Assembly: GCA_016931535.1 (NCBI GenBank)
Contig: JAFGEP010000151.1
Coordinates: 1-41,340 of the forward strand
Direction of reading: 5' to 3'
Length of the DNA stretch: 41,340 bases
Source of the DNA: Bradymonadales bacterium
GTDB taxonomy: Bacteria > Myxococcota_A > Bradymonadia > JAFGEP01
Below are positions 1-7,690 of the stretch, piece after piece (positions within the stretch are counted from its first letter, which is position 1; every line of letters starts with the position of its first letter). The notes under the pieces are model-generated. The model worked only from the letters and a program-made list of their open reading frames with translations, ran no database searches and was not told where the DNA came from. Position numbers and translations under genes: made by a program.

Positions 1-10
1 CATCCACGTC

Positions 11-121
11 CGCCGATCGACCGACCGCCGATCGACCGACCGCCGATCGACCGACCGCCGATCGACCGACCGCCGATCGACCGACCGTCGATCGACCGAC
101 CGCCGATCGACCGACCGCCGA
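11..121. repeat. 15-bp tandem repeat at left edge
   Basis: Seven head-to-tail copies of a 15-bp unit (CGCCGATCGACCGAC) fill positions 11-115, followed by a partial eighth to 121. One copy (86-100) carries a single C-to-T change. The unit length is a multiple of three, so it can be read through in frame (RRSTD on the + strand), but no gene is evident here. It lies downstream of the MoxR-like gene, at the very edge of the window. Confidence 0.95.
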
Positions 122-165
122 TTGCAGGATTATCATTTTGTATATGTCCCACCCCTCCGGGGCTC

Positions 166-1761
166 CTAGGAACCATATCTTAACCACCTGAGATAATTGG
201 AGTATCTCTGGTGCAGGTACTTCAATTTCAGGATGTCGTCGAACAGGTTGCCATAGAGCTTGCGGCCCTTGCTCCAACTCGCCAGCACCCGTTCGATGGC
301 GACCAGCCGTTTTCTCACCTCGGGTTCGTCAACCCCTTCCAGGCCCTGCTCGAACTGCCGTGTCAGGGTGGCCACCGGGTCATCGCGGTCCAGGTCCAGC
401 CGGTCGTACTCGCGGCAGGAGTCGTCGAAGAGGTTCCTGATCCAGCTGATGCGGTCGATGCGAAGGCTGTTTTTGCCCGGCTGGTCGAAGTAGCGGCAGT
501 CGGGGTTGATGACCAGCTTGTCGTGGAGCACGAAGGGGACGATCTGGCGGAAATCGGTGAGGGAAGCCTGATCGGATCCCCTGAAGTAGGCCATGGCCTT
601 GACGAACACGAGGCAGGTCTGGAGGGCTCGGACCGACAGGCCGTTTCTGGTCTGGCTGCCCAGGTCGGCCAGGGCGTCCTTGCCGGCATCCTCCGAGGCC
701 AAACTGCTCGGATCGACGCCGGCCAGCTTGACGGTGTCCTTGGTGAGGTACTCGAGCTGGCGTGCGGCCGGCTCGAAGAACTCGAACTGGCCGGCGAAGA
801 ACTCAAAGCGGCGCAACAGCTCGGGGGCGATCTGGACCTCGAGGATCTCGCGCCGTACCTGGGTCAGCTCCTCGGCGGAGAAGATGATCTGGGAGGGGAC
901 GATCTCCTCGGGCTTGATGCCGGCTTCGATGCGGAGCAAGAGCTCGGTGAGGAAGCGGGTGTTGAAGTGGAGGGCCTTGACCACCACGTCGATGCGGTCG
1001 CGCAGCGCCTCGATCACCTGGTAGGTTCCGCCCCCCGCCTCGTCGTTGGCGGTGAGGTACCAGGCCGCCTCGGGGCACTCGTAGATGGCGTCGTACATCT
1101 CGGCGTAGTTCTCGGCCATGACCGTCAGCAAGGCGGACTGAGTGCGGGTGGGGATGCGGTTGTACTCGTCGATGATCTTGACGCGCATGCCGAGCCAGCG
1201 GCGCCAGGCGATCTTGACGTCCTCCAACTGCTGGGCGTTGACCAGGCTGGAGGGAACCGGGGTTCCCAGCAGGTCGGCGATGGTCATCTGGGGTTGGCCG
1301 TGCTGGATGGCGCGCTTGACATCCCGCAGCGAGTACCCCCCCAGGACCCCCATGAGCATGGCGATGACCGTCTTGCCTCGTCCCGGTCCGCCTACGAGCA
1401 GGCAGCGCCGCTGGACCGCCAGGTTCAGCAGGGGGAGGAGCACATAGCTGGAGTAGCTCTGTTCGGAGGGGAGCACGACCTGGATCTTCTGGTCGCCGAA
1501 GGTGTACAGCTGGGGCGGCCCCTCGTTGTACTCCACGTCATAGAAGGGGCTGATGATGGCCTGGTTGACGATCCAGAAGTAGGCCTGGCGCAGCTTCTCG
1601 TCGAGCGGCAGCGGCCCGCCATCCTCCATTGCGGCCTCGTCGAGCGGCCCCTGGTACAGCTCGGCCACGTCGAACCGTCGCTCCGCTCCCCTGGGTCGGG
1701 GTCGGGTCGGCGCCTGAGATACTCTTTGGAATCGTTGAGTGGCGTCCATACCGGTCACCAT
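166..1761 (-). CDS. MoxR-family AAA+ ATPase
   Basis: A 531-residue AAA+ ATPase of the MoxR type. A roughly 115-residue N-terminal region precedes Walker A (GGPGRGKT, 124-131), Walker B (VKIIDEYN, 194-201), sensor 1 (WYLTANDE, 234-241) and an arginine-finger-like segment (ALRDRID, 252-258). MoxR proteins usually act as cytoplasmic chaperone-like ATPases, often with a von Willebrand A (vWA) partner encoded next to them. At 531 residues it is longer than the common MoxR length of about 320, with extra sequence at both ends. No vWA gene is visible: the gene ends 165 bp from the window edge, so a partner may lie outside. It is divergent from a TPR gene. A GGAG sits very close to the ATG at 1761; ATG 1749 is an alternative start. 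The family call is secure, the client unknown. Confidence 0.85.
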   Translation of the reverse strand: MVTGMDATQRFQRVSQAPTRPRPRGAERRFDVAELYQGPLDEAAMEDGGPLPLDEKLRQAYFWIVNQAIISPFYDVEYNEGPPQLYTFGDQKIQVVLPSEQSYSSYVLLPLLNLAVQRRCLLVGGPGRGKTVIAMLMGVLGGYSLRDVKRAIQHGQPQMTIADLLGTPVPSSLVNAQQLEDVKIAWRRWLGMRVKIIDEYNRIPTRTQSALLTVMAENYAEMYDAIYECPEAAWYLTANDEAGGGTYQVIEALRDRIDVVVKALHFNTRFLTELLLRIEAGIKPEEIVPSQIIFSAEELTQVRREILEVQIAPELLRRFEFFAGQFEFFEPAARQLEYLTKDTVKLAGVDPSSLASEDAGKDALADLGSQTRNGLSVRALQTCLVFVKAMAYFRGSDQASLTDFRQIVPFVLHDKLVINPDCRYFDQPGKNSLRIDRISWIRNLFDDSCREYDRLDLDRDDPVATLTRQFEQGLEGVDEPEVRKRLVAIERVLASWSKGRKLYGNLFDDILKLKYLHQRYSNYLRWLRYGS

Positions 1762-1866
1762 ACTCCAAGCAGAGGTCGGGGCTCAATCGGGTTCAGGGGT
1801 TGGCAGCCGGAGATCGACTTGGCGCTGTCCGCTGTCCACCATTCGAGGTAATCTGTCGACTGACCG

Positions 1867-1981
1867 CTGGCAGGCGATGGCTGCCCCTCTTTCATGGAGT
1901 TGCCAGTGGTCGCGCTGGATCGTGTTGAGGCCCGCCCTCTGGCAGGCGATGATTGATCCTCTTGCATGGAGTTGGCAATGG
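1867..1981. repeat. Imperfect 43-bp direct repeat overlapping a gene start
   Basis: Positions 1867-1909 and 1939-1981 are imperfect copies, offset by 72 bp. Both start CTGGCAGGCGATG and end around CATGGAGTTG-CA-TGG. The right copy contains the start of the TPR gene. The left copy contains an equivalent ATG (1894) in the same frame, which runs 20 codons to a TGA at 1954-1956. A piece of the gene's 5' end therefore seems to have been duplicated, leaving a short upstream reading frame. Confidence 0.8.
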
Positions 1982-3333
1982 GCTGGTTTTCCCGCACCCC
2001 CTCGTGGCAGAAGGCGGCGGACAAGGCTTCCCGGGCTTTGGAGGGAGGGGATGATTCTTCGGCTTATCACCTCTTGACCGAGGCGCTCGCCTCCTGTCCG
2101 GATGACGAAAAGCCTCGTCTGGTCGCGCAGCGGGACCGCGCGTCGGACCGGCTTTTCGAGCGGAACCTCGATGCGGCTCAGGAGCACGTCAGACAAGGCC
2201 AGTTGGATCTCGGCCTGGAGCGGTACCAGCTGGCTCTCCAATTCGCGCGGTTGGATAAAGACCGGGAAAAGGTGGAGGGACGCCTCAAGGAGCTGGAGGA
2301 GAAGCGGCTCCAGCTGGAGGAGGCCTCCCAGGCGGCGCAAGCGCCGGGTGAGCTGGTGGATCTGGACGAGTTCGACCTGTTCAATAGCCTGACCGCCACC
2401 CTGCCGGAGGAGCTGGCGGACCAGTACTTCGAGCAGCCCGAGCCCTTTCGCAAGGCGGTGGTGGCCCTTCACACCGGCAGAGCGGCAGAGGCGCTGGAGC
2501 ACCTGGAGCAGGTCGGTCGCTCCAGCGACAGGGCGGTCGTACGCTACGAGTACGGGACCTGCCTGGGGGTCCTGGGGCGCACCCAGGAGGCGATAGCGGC
2601 CCTGCTGGAGGCCGAGAAGCTGGCGCCGGAATGGCTCGCCATCAAGCTGGCTCTGGCTCAGCTCTGCTGGATCGCCCGGCGCTACGAGCTGGCCGAGGAG
2701 GTGCTTCAACGGGCGATCGACACCGACGACCAGGATCTGGATGTCTACTGGGCCATCTGCCGGACCGCCCTGTTGGTCGGCAATCCGGACTACGGCCTGG
2801 AGGCCGCCGATGTGGCCCTGGAGATCGCTCCACAGGATAACCGGCTGCTGGTCCTGAAGGGCCAGCTGCTGGAGCTGGCGGGCAAAACGGATGAGGCGCT
2901 GGACCTCTACGAGCAGGTACTGGAGGCGACCTGGCAGTACGATGCCATGACCGACTCCTTCGTCTTCGAGCAGGATGCCGCTCTCCTCGCGGCCCGGATC
3001 TACCGGCGCCGAGGCCAGAAGCTGGACCGCGCCGAGGACCTGTACCGCGGGCTGATCGCCGTGGCCCCCGCCCGCGACCGCTGGCGTTACGAGCTCAGCC
3101 TGGCCGATGTGCTGCTGCAGGCGGGCCAGGAGGAGGAGGGGAGAGAGCTTTTGACGCATGCCTCGCGCAAGATCCCGGAGGAGGACCGCCTGGGCCGGAT
3201 GCGGGCCTACGAGCTGATGGGCGAGCAGGACAAGGTGGCGGCACTGCTGGCCACACTCGATGACGAGGGGCGTAGCGCCTGGGAGGCGGCCCACGCCCGG
3301 GTGGAGGAGGAGGAGCCGCTTCCACCGGAATGA
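1978..3333 (+). CDS. TPR-repeat protein
   Basis: A soluble protein of about 451 residues built from helical TPR-like repeats, with no signal peptide or membrane segment. Early helices include a long charged coiled-coil stretch rich in E, K, R and L (about residues 95-120). Repeats recur through the rest, for example GRTQEAIAALLEAEKLAP, YELAEEVLQRAIDTDDQD and GKTDEALDLYEQVLE. The C-terminus is acidic. I chose ATG 1978 because GGAG (1968-1971) lies six bases upstream and gives a natural MGWF start; ATG 1966 in the same frame is the alternative. It is divergent from the MoxR-like ATPase gene, so a scaffold role for that ATPase is plausible but only inferred. Confidence 0.75.
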   Translation: MGWFSRTPSWQKAADKASRALEGGDDSSAYHLLTEALASCPDDEKPRLVAQRDRASDRLFERNLDAAQEHVRQGQLDLGLERYQLALQFARLDKDREKVEGRLKELEEKRLQLEEASQAAQAPGELVDLDEFDLFNSLTATLPEELADQYFEQPEPFRKAVVALHTGRAAEALEHLEQVGRSSDRAVVRYEYGTCLGVLGRTQEAIAALLEAEKLAPEWLAIKLALAQLCWIARRYELAEEVLQRAIDTDDQDLDVYWAICRTALLVGNPDYGLEAADVALEIAPQDNRLLVLKGQLLELAGKTDEALDLYEQVLEATWQYDAMTDSFVFEQDAALLAARIYRRRGQKLDRAEDLYRGLIAVAPARDRWRYELSLADVLLQAGQEEEGRELLTHASRKIPEEDRLGRMRAYELMGEQDKVAALLATLDDEGRSAWEAAHARVEEEEPLPPE

Positions 3334-3359
3334 AGCGCCTGTCGCACCAAGATCGAACG

Positions 3360-4238
3360 CTAGTTGCCTCGCTTTCTGCGCTCCCGGCCTGCCAGGCCCA
3401 CCAGCTCATCGATCGTACAGGGGGTGGCCGGATCGTAGCAGGCCACGCCGACCTCCAGGGAGAGGTCGTAGGGTCTCTGGCGGATGGCGTTGTACCTGGC
3501 CAGGTTTCGGCGAAGCCGGTCGGTGAGGAGCTCGGCCGCTTCCTCGGAGGCTTCGAGGACCATGATGGCGAACTCGTCGCCTCCGATGCGTGCCAGGATA
3601 TCGGTCTCGCGGAAGGTCTCCTTGAGGACACCTCCTGCGGCGACCAGCGCCTGGTCGCCTTCCGTCGGACCGAAGGTGGAGTTGATCCAGCCCAGGCCAT
3701 CCAGGTCGGCGCTGATGGCGAGCAGCTTGCGTCGGGTACGGTTGGCCAGCTTCAGGTTCTGGTTGGCCAGGGTTTCGAATCCGCGGCGATTGTATAGCCC
3801 GGTGAGATCATCGACGAGGGTCAACCCCTTCAGGAGAGCGACCATCCTGTGTCTCTCGATGGCATAACGGAGGGCGCGGTCGACCAGCTGGCTGTCGCAC
3901 TGCCCTTTGACCAGGTAGTCCTGGGCCCCCTCGCGAACCGCGTCGGTAGCCAGGGTTTCATTGTCGACTGCGATCCAGATGATCAGAGGGACAGCAGGCA
4001 CCGCAGCGTGAATCCGGTAGAAGGTTTGCATCCCCTGGCTGTCGGGCAGGTCCAGGTCGAGCAGGATGATATCGAACGGTCGTTGGCCGATCGCCTCAAG
4101 GGCTTCTGCCAGGCTCTCTGCCTCGGCGAGGTCGATATCGAGGTGCTCGATGCCTTGCAGGATGGTACGAAGACCCGCCCGATCATTGGAACGGCCATCC
4201 ACGATCAGGGCCTTGATGATGGTTTCATCCATGGGCAT
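3360..4238 (-). CDS. Receiver-GGDEF response regulator (diguanylate cyclase)
   Basis: A two-domain response regulator of about 292 residues that should make cyclic di-GMP from two GTP. The N-terminal receiver has the phospho-acceptor aspartate at about 61 (LLDLDLPD) and the conserved lysine at about 111 (YLVKG). Its usual acidic pair is reduced to one Asp (IVDG). The GGDEF domain has the DDLTGLYNRRGF entry motif (about 143-154), an intact GGDEF (219-223) and, five residues before it, RETD (210-213). RETD matches the RxxD inhibitory I-site, so product feedback is likely. An upstream in-frame extension to 4373 exists but looks non-coding. ATG 4232 has better spacing from the GGGAG than ATG 4238, so the start could be either. 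It converges with the TPR gene 26 bp away. Confidence 0.88.
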   Translation of the reverse strand: MPMDETIIKALIVDGRSNDRAGLRTILQGIEHLDIDLAEAESLAEALEAIGQRPFDIILLDLDLPDSQGMQTFYRIHAAVPAVPLIIWIAVDNETLATDAVREGAQDYLVKGQCDSQLVDRALRYAIERHRMVALLKGLTLVDDLTGLYNRRGFETLANQNLKLANRTRRKLLAISADLDGLGWINSTFGPTEGDQALVAAGGVLKETFRETDILARIGGDEFAIMVLEASEEAAELLTDRLRRNLARYNAIRQRPYDLSLEVGVACYDPATPCTIDELVGLAGRERRKRGN

Positions 4239-4794
4239 CACTCCCGGGCACCGCGCCCTTCCATGCCGAGTTCGAGCGTCCTTCGCCGCTGGCCGAGGCC
4301 AGATGGAGCCGGTTTCCGCCAGGTCGCCGGTTCGCGTTGCTGGGATGCTTGCTGCGGGCACCGAAATCAGCATACCGGAAGAGATCGGGAAAATCGATTT
4401 CTACGGGTTGGGCCGATCCGCCCCCTTGGACAGGAACAGGTTGAGTGGATGCGACAACTGGGCCGATCCGCCCCCTTGGACAGGAACAGGTTGAGTGGAT
4501 GCGACAACGACGAAGAGTCGACCATCCGCCCCTGGGACAGGGAGAACACCCCAGGTGTCAGCCTACAGACGTCTCATCGGAAGGGAGCTGGCTGAAGGAG
4601 ATCGAAAGCCGACAGCGGCAGACGGGCGGCTGTCTCCCGATGCCCGACATTCCATAGCGCCATCATCTTCGGCTTTCCCTTCGCAGAGATGTCGCCAGCT
4701 GCCAAGCCGTCTCTGACGGCAAGGGTGGTCAAGAGGGAAGGGGAGGGCTATAAAGAAGGGACAAGGGGGGTGGCCAAGAAGGCCATGAGGGACC
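4239..4794. other. Gene-free stretch between divergent genes
   Basis: This 556-bp stretch separates the diguanylate cyclase (-) from the exonuclease gene (+). It holds an exact 50-bp tandem duplication (4409-4508) and a purine-rich run around 4730-4775 that includes TATAAA at 4750. I see no convincing small gene, RNA gene or terminator. Promoters for both genes presumably lie here, but no clear -35/-10 pair stands out. Confidence 0.5.
4409..4508. repeat. Exact 50-bp tandem duplication
   Basis: Positions 4409-4458 and 4459-4508 are identical 50-bp units (beginning TGGGCCGATCCGCCCCCTTG), exactly two copies. The lack of any mismatch suggests a recent duplication or ongoing copy-number variation. 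It is intergenic. Confidence 0.95.
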
Positions 4795-5781
4795 ATGAAA
4801 AAGATGTCACCGGCTGCTTCGGATAGGGTCCGAACGCTGTCTGGGGCGAGGCCGATCGCCGCGGCCCCCGGATCGCGCCCGTCCGGATCATTGCGGGTCA
4901 AATCCCCCATGGAGGATATCGCCAGCCAGAGCCGGTCCATTCTCGAGCACACCTTTTGCCACTTCCCCGGGATCGGACTGAAGACCGAGCGTCACCTGTG
5001 GGAGCGGGGTCTATCGACCTGGGAGGATCTGGTGGAATGGGCCGCCAAGGCGGCGGGACATGGTCAGCTGTCCCGGGCTGCTGCGCTGGTCGAGGAGTCC
5101 AGAGAGCAGCTCTGTGCCGGGAACGCCGAGTATTTCTTTGAGCGATTGCCTACGGGCCAGCAGTGGCGGGCCTTCTCCGATTTCAAGGAGCGGGTGGCCT
5201 ACCTGGACATCGAGACCACCGGGCTGACACCCCAGTACGATTACATCACGACCATCGCCTTGTACGACGGCCGCGACATCCGAGTATACGTGCACGGGCG
5301 GAATCTGGAGCAGTTTGCCTCGGATATCCGCCGGTACGGGCTGTTGGTCACCTACAACGGAAAGTGCTTCGATCTGCCGGTGATCGAGCGCCAGTTCGAC
5401 ATTCGCCTGCCCAAAGCCCACATCGATCTGCGCTATGTGCTCGGATCTCTCGGTTTCAAGGGGGGGTTGAAGGGGTGTGAGAAGCGGTTCGGGCTGGGCC
5501 GCAACGAGCTGGAAGGGCTGGACGGGTATTTCGCCGTGCTGCTGTGGAGCGAGTTCCGCCGGACCCGCAGGGAAGAGGTGCTCGAGACGTTGCTGGCCTA
5601 CAATGTCGCCGACGTCTTGAGCCTGGAGACCTTGATGGCACACGCCGTCAACCTGCACCTGGCTCAGATGCCGTTCGGAAACCTCCTGGCGGTGGACGTG
5701 CCCTCGGGTCGCGCCAATCCGCTCACCCCCGACGGTGCGGTGATCGAGAGCATCAGGAGACGCTACTTCTACCATCGATAG
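4795..5781 (+). CDS. RNase H-fold 3'-5' exonuclease, YprB-like
   Basis: A 328-residue protein with the DEDD exonuclease motifs of the YprB-type RNase H-like family. ExoI is YLDIETTGL (about 138-146), ExoII is TYNGKCFDLPVIE (about 186-198), and ExoIII is AYNVADVLSLE (about 269-279). Such proteins are predicted metal-dependent 3'-5' nucleases; the substrate is not evident. The N-terminal segment before the nuclease (FPGIGLKTERHLWERGLSTW) resembles a helix-hairpin-helix-like, DNA-binding element. ATG 4795 has a GAGGG just upstream. The first 38 residues are low-complexity, so ATG 4909 is a possible later start, but it lacks a ribosome site. The gene is followed at once by a hairpin and then two same-strand genes. 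Confidence 0.82.
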   Translation: MKKMSPAASDRVRTLSGARPIAAAPGSRPSGSLRVKSPMEDIASQSRSILEHTFCHFPGIGLKTERHLWERGLSTWEDLVEWAAKAAGHGQLSRAAALVEESREQLCAGNAEYFFERLPTGQQWRAFSDFKERVAYLDIETTGLTPQYDYITTIALYDGRDIRVYVHGRNLEQFASDIRRYGLLVTYNGKCFDLPVIERQFDIRLPKAHIDLRYVLGSLGFKGGLKGCEKRFGLGRNELEGLDGYFAVLLWSEFRRTRREEVLETLLAYNVADVLSLETLMAHAVNLHLAQMPFGNLLAVDVPSGRANPLTPDGAVIESIRRRYFYHR

Positions 5782-5798
5782 CCCGGCCAGTCCGGGCT
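5780..5798 (+). other. 7-bp stem hairpin just after the exonuclease stop codon
   Basis: AGCCCGG (5780-5786), a five-base loop, then CCGGGCT (5792-5798) form a perfect GC-rich hairpin starting within the TAG stop codon. No T-run follows, so it is a poor intrinsic terminator. An mRNA-end stabiliser or a partial barrier between the exonuclease and the next gene fits better. Confidence 0.6.
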
Positions 5799-5821
5799 GA
5801 TCGCATAACGGGTCGAATGCC

Positions 5822-6067
5822 GTGGCGGGCAAGTACTACTACACCGTGGTTCTCATCGATGCCGACAGGGAACGGGCCAACGAGCTGCGGGAGATCCTGG
5901 GACGGATCATCCGGAGAGCCGGCAAGGCCCGCCTGACCAGTATCGTCAAGCGGGTGCTGGCGGGAGAGCAGGTTCCCATCTACCAGACCAACGATGCGCG
6001 CGACGCCGAGGACAAGGCGCACCTTGTCGGGATCGGCGGCGCGGCGGTCAAGATCATCGGGCTGTGA
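5822..6067 (+). CDS. Small conserved-looking protein, possible ClpS / L7-L12 C-terminal-like fold
   Basis: An 81-residue protein I cannot assign firmly. It starts at GTG 5822 with a weak ribosome site. The pattern is a strand (YYYTVVLIDAD), a helix (ANELREILGRIIRRAG), a second helix (ARLTSIVKRVLAGE), a strand (VPIYQT), a third helix (DAEDKAHLVGIGG) and a final strand (AAVKIIGL). This layout recalls ClpS (VxLxNDD start, then the AExK helix) and the ribosomal L7/L12 C-terminal domain (KAxLExxGAxVxI). Identity is low and the ClpS residues for N-degron recognition are not clear. It sits 40 bp after the exonuclease and 37 bp before the PhnD-like gene, so it may be co-transcribed. The gene is probably real; the fold call is tentative. 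Confidence 0.6.
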   Translation: MAGKYYYTVVLIDADRERANELREILGRIIRRAGKARLTSIVKRVLAGEQVPIYQTNDARDAEDKAHLVGIGGAAVKIIGL

Positions 6068-6104
6068 GGGTTTCAGAGAACAACACGCTACCAGGGAGAA
6101 TCCG

Positions 6105-6911
6105 ATGCCACCACTGACCTTTTTCGGCCTTCCGCCATCATTGACCCCCACCCGCGAGGTCGAGCTCGGGAAAGCCTTTGTCAAGCTGCTCGGAGAAACC
6201 ATGCAGCTCCCCATCCAACCGGTAGTCGCGGCCAGCTACAGCGAGCTGAGCGATGAACTGGCCGAGGGACGGATCGATTTCGCCTGGCTCCCCCCCCTGG
6301 AAGCCTCCCGGCTGTCCGAGCACTGCGGCATCATCCTGCTGGCCCAGGCCGTCCGAGCCGGTCAAAGCCATTACTTCAGCGTTTTCTTCACCCGAGCCGA
6401 CTCACCCATCCAGAAGCTCGAGGAGCTGGAGGGCAAGGAGATCGCCTTCGTCCACCGCCGTTCGGCCTCCGGCTACCTGGTTGCCGTGGCCACCCTCAAG
6501 CAGGCGGGGATCGCCTTCGCCGAACCACCCATCTTCGCCGGCTCCCACGCCGAAGTGGTCCGTGCGGTGCTGGAAAAACGGGCCGAGGCGGGCGCCACCT
6601 TCTGCACCTTCGAGGGCGAACCCTCCCGGGGCAAGATGGTAGAAGCGGGTTGGACCCAGGCGCTCGATACGGCCGAGGTTCCGATGCGGATCATCGCCAT
6701 CGCCGGGCAGGTTCCCTCCGATGTCATCTGCGCCTGGCCGGGAACCAGCTTCCGACTCCGCCAGCGGCTGTTCGGCGTCTTGACGGAGCTGCACCGGACT
6801 CAGCAAAGCAAGAAGCTGGTTCGGGACCTGTTCGGCGCCGACCGGTTCGCCGAGGTCGACCCGAAGGTGTTCTCCCCCCTCACCGAGAAGATCGAGCGCT
6901 TCGCGCGATAA
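6105..6911 (+). CDS. PhnD-like phosphate/phosphonate-binding-type protein without signal peptide
   Basis: A 268-residue type II periplasmic-binding-fold protein of the PhnD family. Features are the opening strand LTFFGLPPSLTP, the segment YSELSDELAEGRIDFAWLPP that lines the ligand cleft in this family, and the LEELEGKEIAFVHRRSASGYL hinge region. Family members are normally exported lipoproteins feeding ABC importers, or sensor domains. Here the first residues (MPPLTFFG) go straight into the fold, with no signal peptide or lipobox, and no ABC permease or ATPase is nearby. I chose ATG 6105 for its AGGGAGA ribosome site; an upstream in-frame extension would overlap the previous gene. It may be a cytosolic ligand sensor; the ligand is unknown. 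Confidence 0.78.
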   Translation: MPPLTFFGLPPSLTPTREVELGKAFVKLLGETMQLPIQPVVAASYSELSDELAEGRIDFAWLPPLEASRLSEHCGIILLAQAVRAGQSHYFSVFFTRADSPIQKLEELEGKEIAFVHRRSASGYLVAVATLKQAGIAFAEPPIFAGSHAEVVRAVLEKRAEAGATFCTFEGEPSRGKMVEAGWTQALDTAEVPMRIIAIAGQVPSDVICAWPGTSFRLRQRLFGVLTELHRTQQSKKLVRDLFGADRFAEVDPKVFSPLTEKIERFAR

Positions 6912-7170
6912 CCGGCCAATCGAGTCCCAGCACGGTCGGCCCGTAGCGGTCCAGCTCCGGGCGTTGTCGCGGTAGGGGCGGTTCGATGCCCGCGCGAAGA
7001 CCATCCGGTCACGGGCATGCTCGGGCGAGACCTCCAGCTCACTGACCTGGTGACCGTGGCCGGGTAGGTGCTTGGGCGTTGTGGATCCACCAGTCAAGGG
7101 GAGTTTGAGCATACGGCCTGACCCGGGGCGTCATGCCGGCAATATGCCGATGGAGGGGGGATGGGGCTTG
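6912..7170. other. Gene-free stretch between convergent genes
   Basis: These 259 bp lie between the ends of the PhnD-like gene and the PHA-system-like gene. Open frames here run antisense to the neighbours and show no recognisable protein. I see no T-rich terminator and no RNA gene. Confidence 0.4.
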
Positions 7171-7488
7171 CTACCGTCTCGGCAGGGAGTCCAGGGGGTT
7201 GGCCGGATCCAGGTAGCGCTTCATTTTCTGGTCGAGGTAGTCGTAGGCTGTCTTGCGGAGCAGAAATCCGGGGTCGGTGCCTTCCAGGAGGACCTTTCGG
7301 TCATCAACCACGAAGTCGTACTGGAAGTCGATCATCAGCTGCCTGACCTTGATCGAACCCTTCGCGCCGTCCCAGGCTACTATCGCTCCGTACTTGTTCT
7401 GGAAGTAGTCAGTGAGCGCCCTCATGCGGGCGAGGGCATCGTCCAGCGGAAGCGCGTGCGCGACTTCCATGTTCACTTTCTTGGCCAT
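7171..7488 (-). CDS. Polyhydroxyalkanoate-system-like small protein
   Basis: A 105-residue protein matching the general pattern of the PHA_gran_rgn family, small proteins associated with polyhydroxyalkanoate granule genes. It has a conserved early helix (LPLDDALARMRALTDYF) and a beta segment with a tryptophan (IVAWDGAKGSIKVRQLMIDF). A hydrophobic strand (DFVVDDRKVLLEG) and a C-terminal helix ending KMKRYLDP follow; xYLDxx is typical of the family end. Start ATG 7488 has GGGAGA four bases upstream; an 18-residue extension to 7542 has no such site. No PHA synthase or phasin gene lies nearby, so the function is inferred from pattern alone. Confidence 0.6.
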   Translation of the reverse strand: MAKKVNMEVAHALPLDDALARMRALTDYFQNKYGAIVAWDGAKGSIKVRQLMIDFQYDFVVDDRKVLLEGTDPGFLLRKTAYDYLDQKMKRYLDPANPLDSLPRR

Positions 7489-7690
7489 CCGGTTTCTCCC
7501 GTTCCTAGTCGGACCGGCGATCCCGAGCGGCACGTTCGGCATCGGGTATCGGGCCGGTCCTTCTGCTGTGGCTGGCGAGCCCGTGGCTGCTCCTTGCGCA
7601 CCGAGCTATCGTCCGGCATTTCAAAACATGGATCGGTGTCCAGATCAAGGGTGCGCGTTACCGGCCTCCATCGGTCTACCCTGTTCGCGG

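Noticed and set aside
211..1851. Long + strand frame opposite the MoxR-like gene
   Set aside because: Its protein has no recognisable domain and its openness follows from the GC-rich codon pattern of the true gene on the other strand, which has clear AAA+ motifs.
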